From Neobacillus terrae (lineage in GTDB: Bacteria; Bacillota; Bacilli; Bacillales; Cytobacillaceae): 60,536 nucleotides of DNA. Every line of letters begins with the position of its first letter. Positions within the stretch are counted from its first letter, which is position 1. This document shows positions 59,107-60,536 of this stretch, piece by piece. Location: contig NZ_JAAOEO010000025.1 of NCBI RefSeq assembly GCF_011393025.1, positions 1 through 60,536 of the forward strand. Reading direction: 5' to 3'. The translations under genes and the position numbers were made by a program. The notes beneath the pieces are model-generated. The model was not told the DNA's origin. It saw only the letters and a list, made by a program, of their open reading frames with translations, and searched no databases.

Positions 59107-59856
59107 TTACCGTATTTCATTTGATTGGGCAGTCCCGTTGGCAATCATTTCAGAAACTGAAACAGGTTTAAGCCCTTTGCTGCGAATTTCCTGTAAAACC
59201 TCAGGCAGTGCCTTGGCTGTTTGTTTAACAGAGTCGGATGCATGAAGAAGCACAATATCGCCTTTATCGGCTTTACTGACATTTTTAACAATGGTGGTTA
59301 CGCCAGGATTAGTCCAATCCTTTGAGTCAATGCTCCAGTGTACAACAGTTAAGCCAAATCGCTCTGCGGCTTTTAAGGTCCGGCTGTCAAAGTGTCCTGT
59401 AGGTGCTCTTACCAGCTTTATGTCCTTAATATTCAACTTTTGAAAAGCAGTCTGTGCTTTAGATAGGTCCTTCCTGATTCCTGCCTCTTCTAACTTCATG
59501 TAATCCTCATAATTGTAACCTAATATTCCGATTTCATATCCTTCCTTTGCAATTCTGCTTACCAGGTCAGGGTGACGCTCTGCCCAGGCACCAGAGAGGA
59601 AGAAGGTAGCTGCCTTAACATTTTCTTGTTTTAAAACATCTAATATAGGCCCTGCTTTTTCATCTCCCCAACCAATATCAAAGGTTAAGGCAATATCCTT
59701 TTCTCCTTTGTAAACAGCTTTTGGTCCGTCCTTAGTAGAGAAGACTGGCAGTTGGGCAATTTGGTCCATATACAAAAACCATGCTGTGAAAAATGCAGCA
59801 ATTATTACTAGGGCAAGCTGTTTAAAAACTTTAACATTAAAAACATAAAAATTCAT
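59107..59856 (-). CDS. pdaB: PdaB, spore polysaccharide deacetylase-like protein
   Basis: The 249-residue protein has one N-terminal membrane anchor (about 10-30) and a NodB-like domain with TFDIGWGDE (58-66), RAPTGHF (150-156) and LLHASDS (203-209). The second metal motif (usually HxxxH) reads as ILGYNYEDY, without histidines. B. subtilis PdaB is needed to keep spores dormant, but deacetylase action is unclear. A GAGGTGAGGA site precedes the ATG. Confidence 0.93.
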   Translation of the reverse strand: MNFYVFNVKVFKQLALVIIAAFFTAWFLYMDQIAQLPVFSTKDGPKAVYKGEKDIALTFDIGWGDEKAGPILDVLKQENVKAATFFLSGAWAERHPDLVSRIAKEGYEIGILGYNYEDYMKLEEAGIRKDLSKAQTAFQKLNIKDIKLVRAPTGHFDSRTLKAAERFGLTVVHWSIDSKDWTNPGVTTIVKNVSKADKGDIVLLHASDSVKQTAKALPEVLQEIRSKGLKPVSVSEMIANGTAQSNEIR

Positions 59857-59892
59857 GTCTTCCTCACCTCGTCCATTGCATTCCTTGTCTCA

Positions 59893-59921
59893 TACCTATG
59901 AGCATTTTCAAAAAAATATGA
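59893..59921 (-). promoter_or_regulatory. Possible sigma-E promoter of pdaB
   Basis: Reverse strand TCATATT (59915-59921), 14 bases, CATAGGTA (59893-59900). The -35 is a near match to sigma-E; the -10 keeps CATA but differs after it. It lies 37 bases before the gene. Confidence 0.5.
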
Positions 59922-59991
59922 TTGTCCTTAATTATAAAATTGGATTTATTGGAAAAGAATACTATCACAACACTATTTGGAGCGTGAAAAA

Positions 59992-60225
59992 ATGATTGGC
60001 ATTCTTCTAAGTGAAAAGGAAACCCAAGAAATGCAATATTTAATCAAAAGAGAGATGGACGAAATTCTATTTGATTTAAAAGATGATCGAATTGATCACA
60101 TTGTAAAAAGGGCAATGGATGAACGCTATAAAATTTTATTTACCCTTTTTAAACGGGTTGCCTCTCCAAATGAATGTCTGCGATATATGCGCCGAAAAAA
60201 GACAAAGACAATTAATAAAATATAG
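59992..60225 (+). CDS. Small conserved-looking protein of unknown function (77 aa)
   Basis: The 77-residue protein is mostly charged helix (EMQYLIKREMDEILFDL; DHIVKRAMDERYKILF) and ends in a basic RRKKTK tail; one cysteine (C62). No signal, membrane span or catalytic motif is seen. ATG 59992 follows TTGGAGCG by 9 bases; a TTG at 59977 is too close to that site. Codon use and the binding site support a real gene. It is divergent from pdaB and sits just before an rRNA operon. I do not recognise a named family. Confidence 0.7.
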   Translation: MIGILLSEKETQEMQYLIKREMDEILFDLKDDRIDHIVKRAMDERYKILFTLFKRVASPNECLRYMRRKKTKTINKI

Positions 60226-60318
60226 CTATGCAAATAATTTAACTGGTGTATAAAAGCATCATAGAGCAAAGCCATAAAGACCTGAATAAGTTATGTATTA
60301 CTTTTTCAAAAAAAGTCG

Positions 60319-60347
60319 TTGACTTTTAATTGTTATCTTGGTATATT
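60319..60347 (+). promoter_or_regulatory. rRNA operon promoter P1
   Basis: TTGACT (60319-60324), 17 bases, TATATT (60342-60347). The likely start base is G60355, in line with GTP-initiated rrn promoters in Bacillus. Confidence 0.85.
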
Positions 60348-60390
60348 AATAAACGTCGCTGATAGCCATTAAAAGTTAACGAAAAAAATG

Positions 60391-60420
60391 TTGACAACAT
60401 GGCTAAAAAGATGATATATT
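60391..60420 (+). promoter_or_regulatory. rRNA operon promoter P2
   Basis: TTGACA (60391-60396), 18 bases, TATATT (60415-60420), with a likely start at G60427. It lies 73 bases after P1, forming the usual tandem pair. Confidence 0.87.
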
Positions 60421-60536
60421 AAGAAAGTCGCCTATGAGCGATGAAAAAAATATTGTTCCTTGAAAACTAAACAAACAAAGCGTGAACAAACAAACAATAA
60501 CATGATGAACTTGTTTCATCAGCCAACGTAACTTTA
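60421..60536 (+). promoter_or_regulatory. Pre-16S rRNA leader with boxA-type sequence
   Basis: TGTTCCTTGAAAACTAAAC (60454-60472) is the typical antitermination/processing leader found before Bacillus 16S rRNA. The mature 16S should start just beyond the right edge of the window. Confidence 0.82.

Noticed and set aside
1..60536. Novel defence, mobile or biosynthetic system
   Set aside because: Every long gene matches a conserved housekeeping or sporulation family in its usual order; no integrase, transposase, toxin-antitoxin pair or unusual-composition island was found.

Overview
The window is about 60.5 kb of chromosome from a low-to-moderate GC, endospore-forming member of the Bacillaceae. 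The evidence is the gene order and protein sequences of the Bacillus ribosomal super-cluster, the strong AAGGAGG-type ribosome binding sites, and the sporulation and germination genes at the right end (cwlD, gerD, kbaA, pdaB). Closest affinity looks like Bacillus/Cytobacillus-type species; I cannot fix the species. It starts in the last ~43 nt of a 5S rRNA gene and ends in the dual promoter of another rRNA operon on the same strand, so the whole block sits between two rRNA operons.

Layout. (1) 1-5376: 5S end and terminator, a 650 bp gene-free stretch with a 21 bp tandem repeat and a dispersed repeat, then the heat-shock operon ctsR-mcsA-mcsB-clpC behind a CtsR operator. (2) 5552-16255: radA-disA, the membrane PIN-TRAM protein gene yacL, ispD-ispF, gltX, a cysteine T-box leader, cysE-cysS-mrnC-rlmB-rae1. 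(3) 16326-21023: sigH, rpmGB, secE, nusG, then rplK-rplA and rplJ-rplL with three recognisable r-protein autoregulatory sites. (4) 21289-34444: rsmC, rpoB, rpoC, rplGB, rpsL, rpsG, fusA, tuf. (5) 35084-50056: the S10, spc and alpha operons in one run, with secY, adk, map, a KOW-domain gene, infA and rpoA. (6) 50398-54757: ecfA1-ecfA2-ecfT-truA, then rplM-rpsI behind an L13-type leader. (7) 54951-60225: ybaK, cwlD, salA, gerD (reverse), kbaA, pdaB (reverse) and a 77-residue conserved-looking protein of unknown function. (8) 60319-60536: tandem rrn promoters.

Together the genes supply translation, transcription, protein export and proteolytic quality control, with sporulation functions tucked in between. 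Relative to the B. subtilis order as I know it, ybaC (between tuf and rpsJ) and ybaJ (between rpsI and ybaK) are absent.

I find no novel defence, mobile or biosynthetic system; the protein-coding content is conserved. The points worth a second look are mostly in non-coding DNA: two L1-binding mimics (before rplK and before rplA), a hairpin that appears to bring a distant Shine-Dalgarno close to the nusG start, a strict 21 bp repeat encoding degenerate heptads, several dispersed repeat elements, structured leaders before rpsJ, rpoA and ecfA1, and sporulation-type promoters before gerD and pdaB. No tRNA gene, CRISPR array or insertion sequence was seen.
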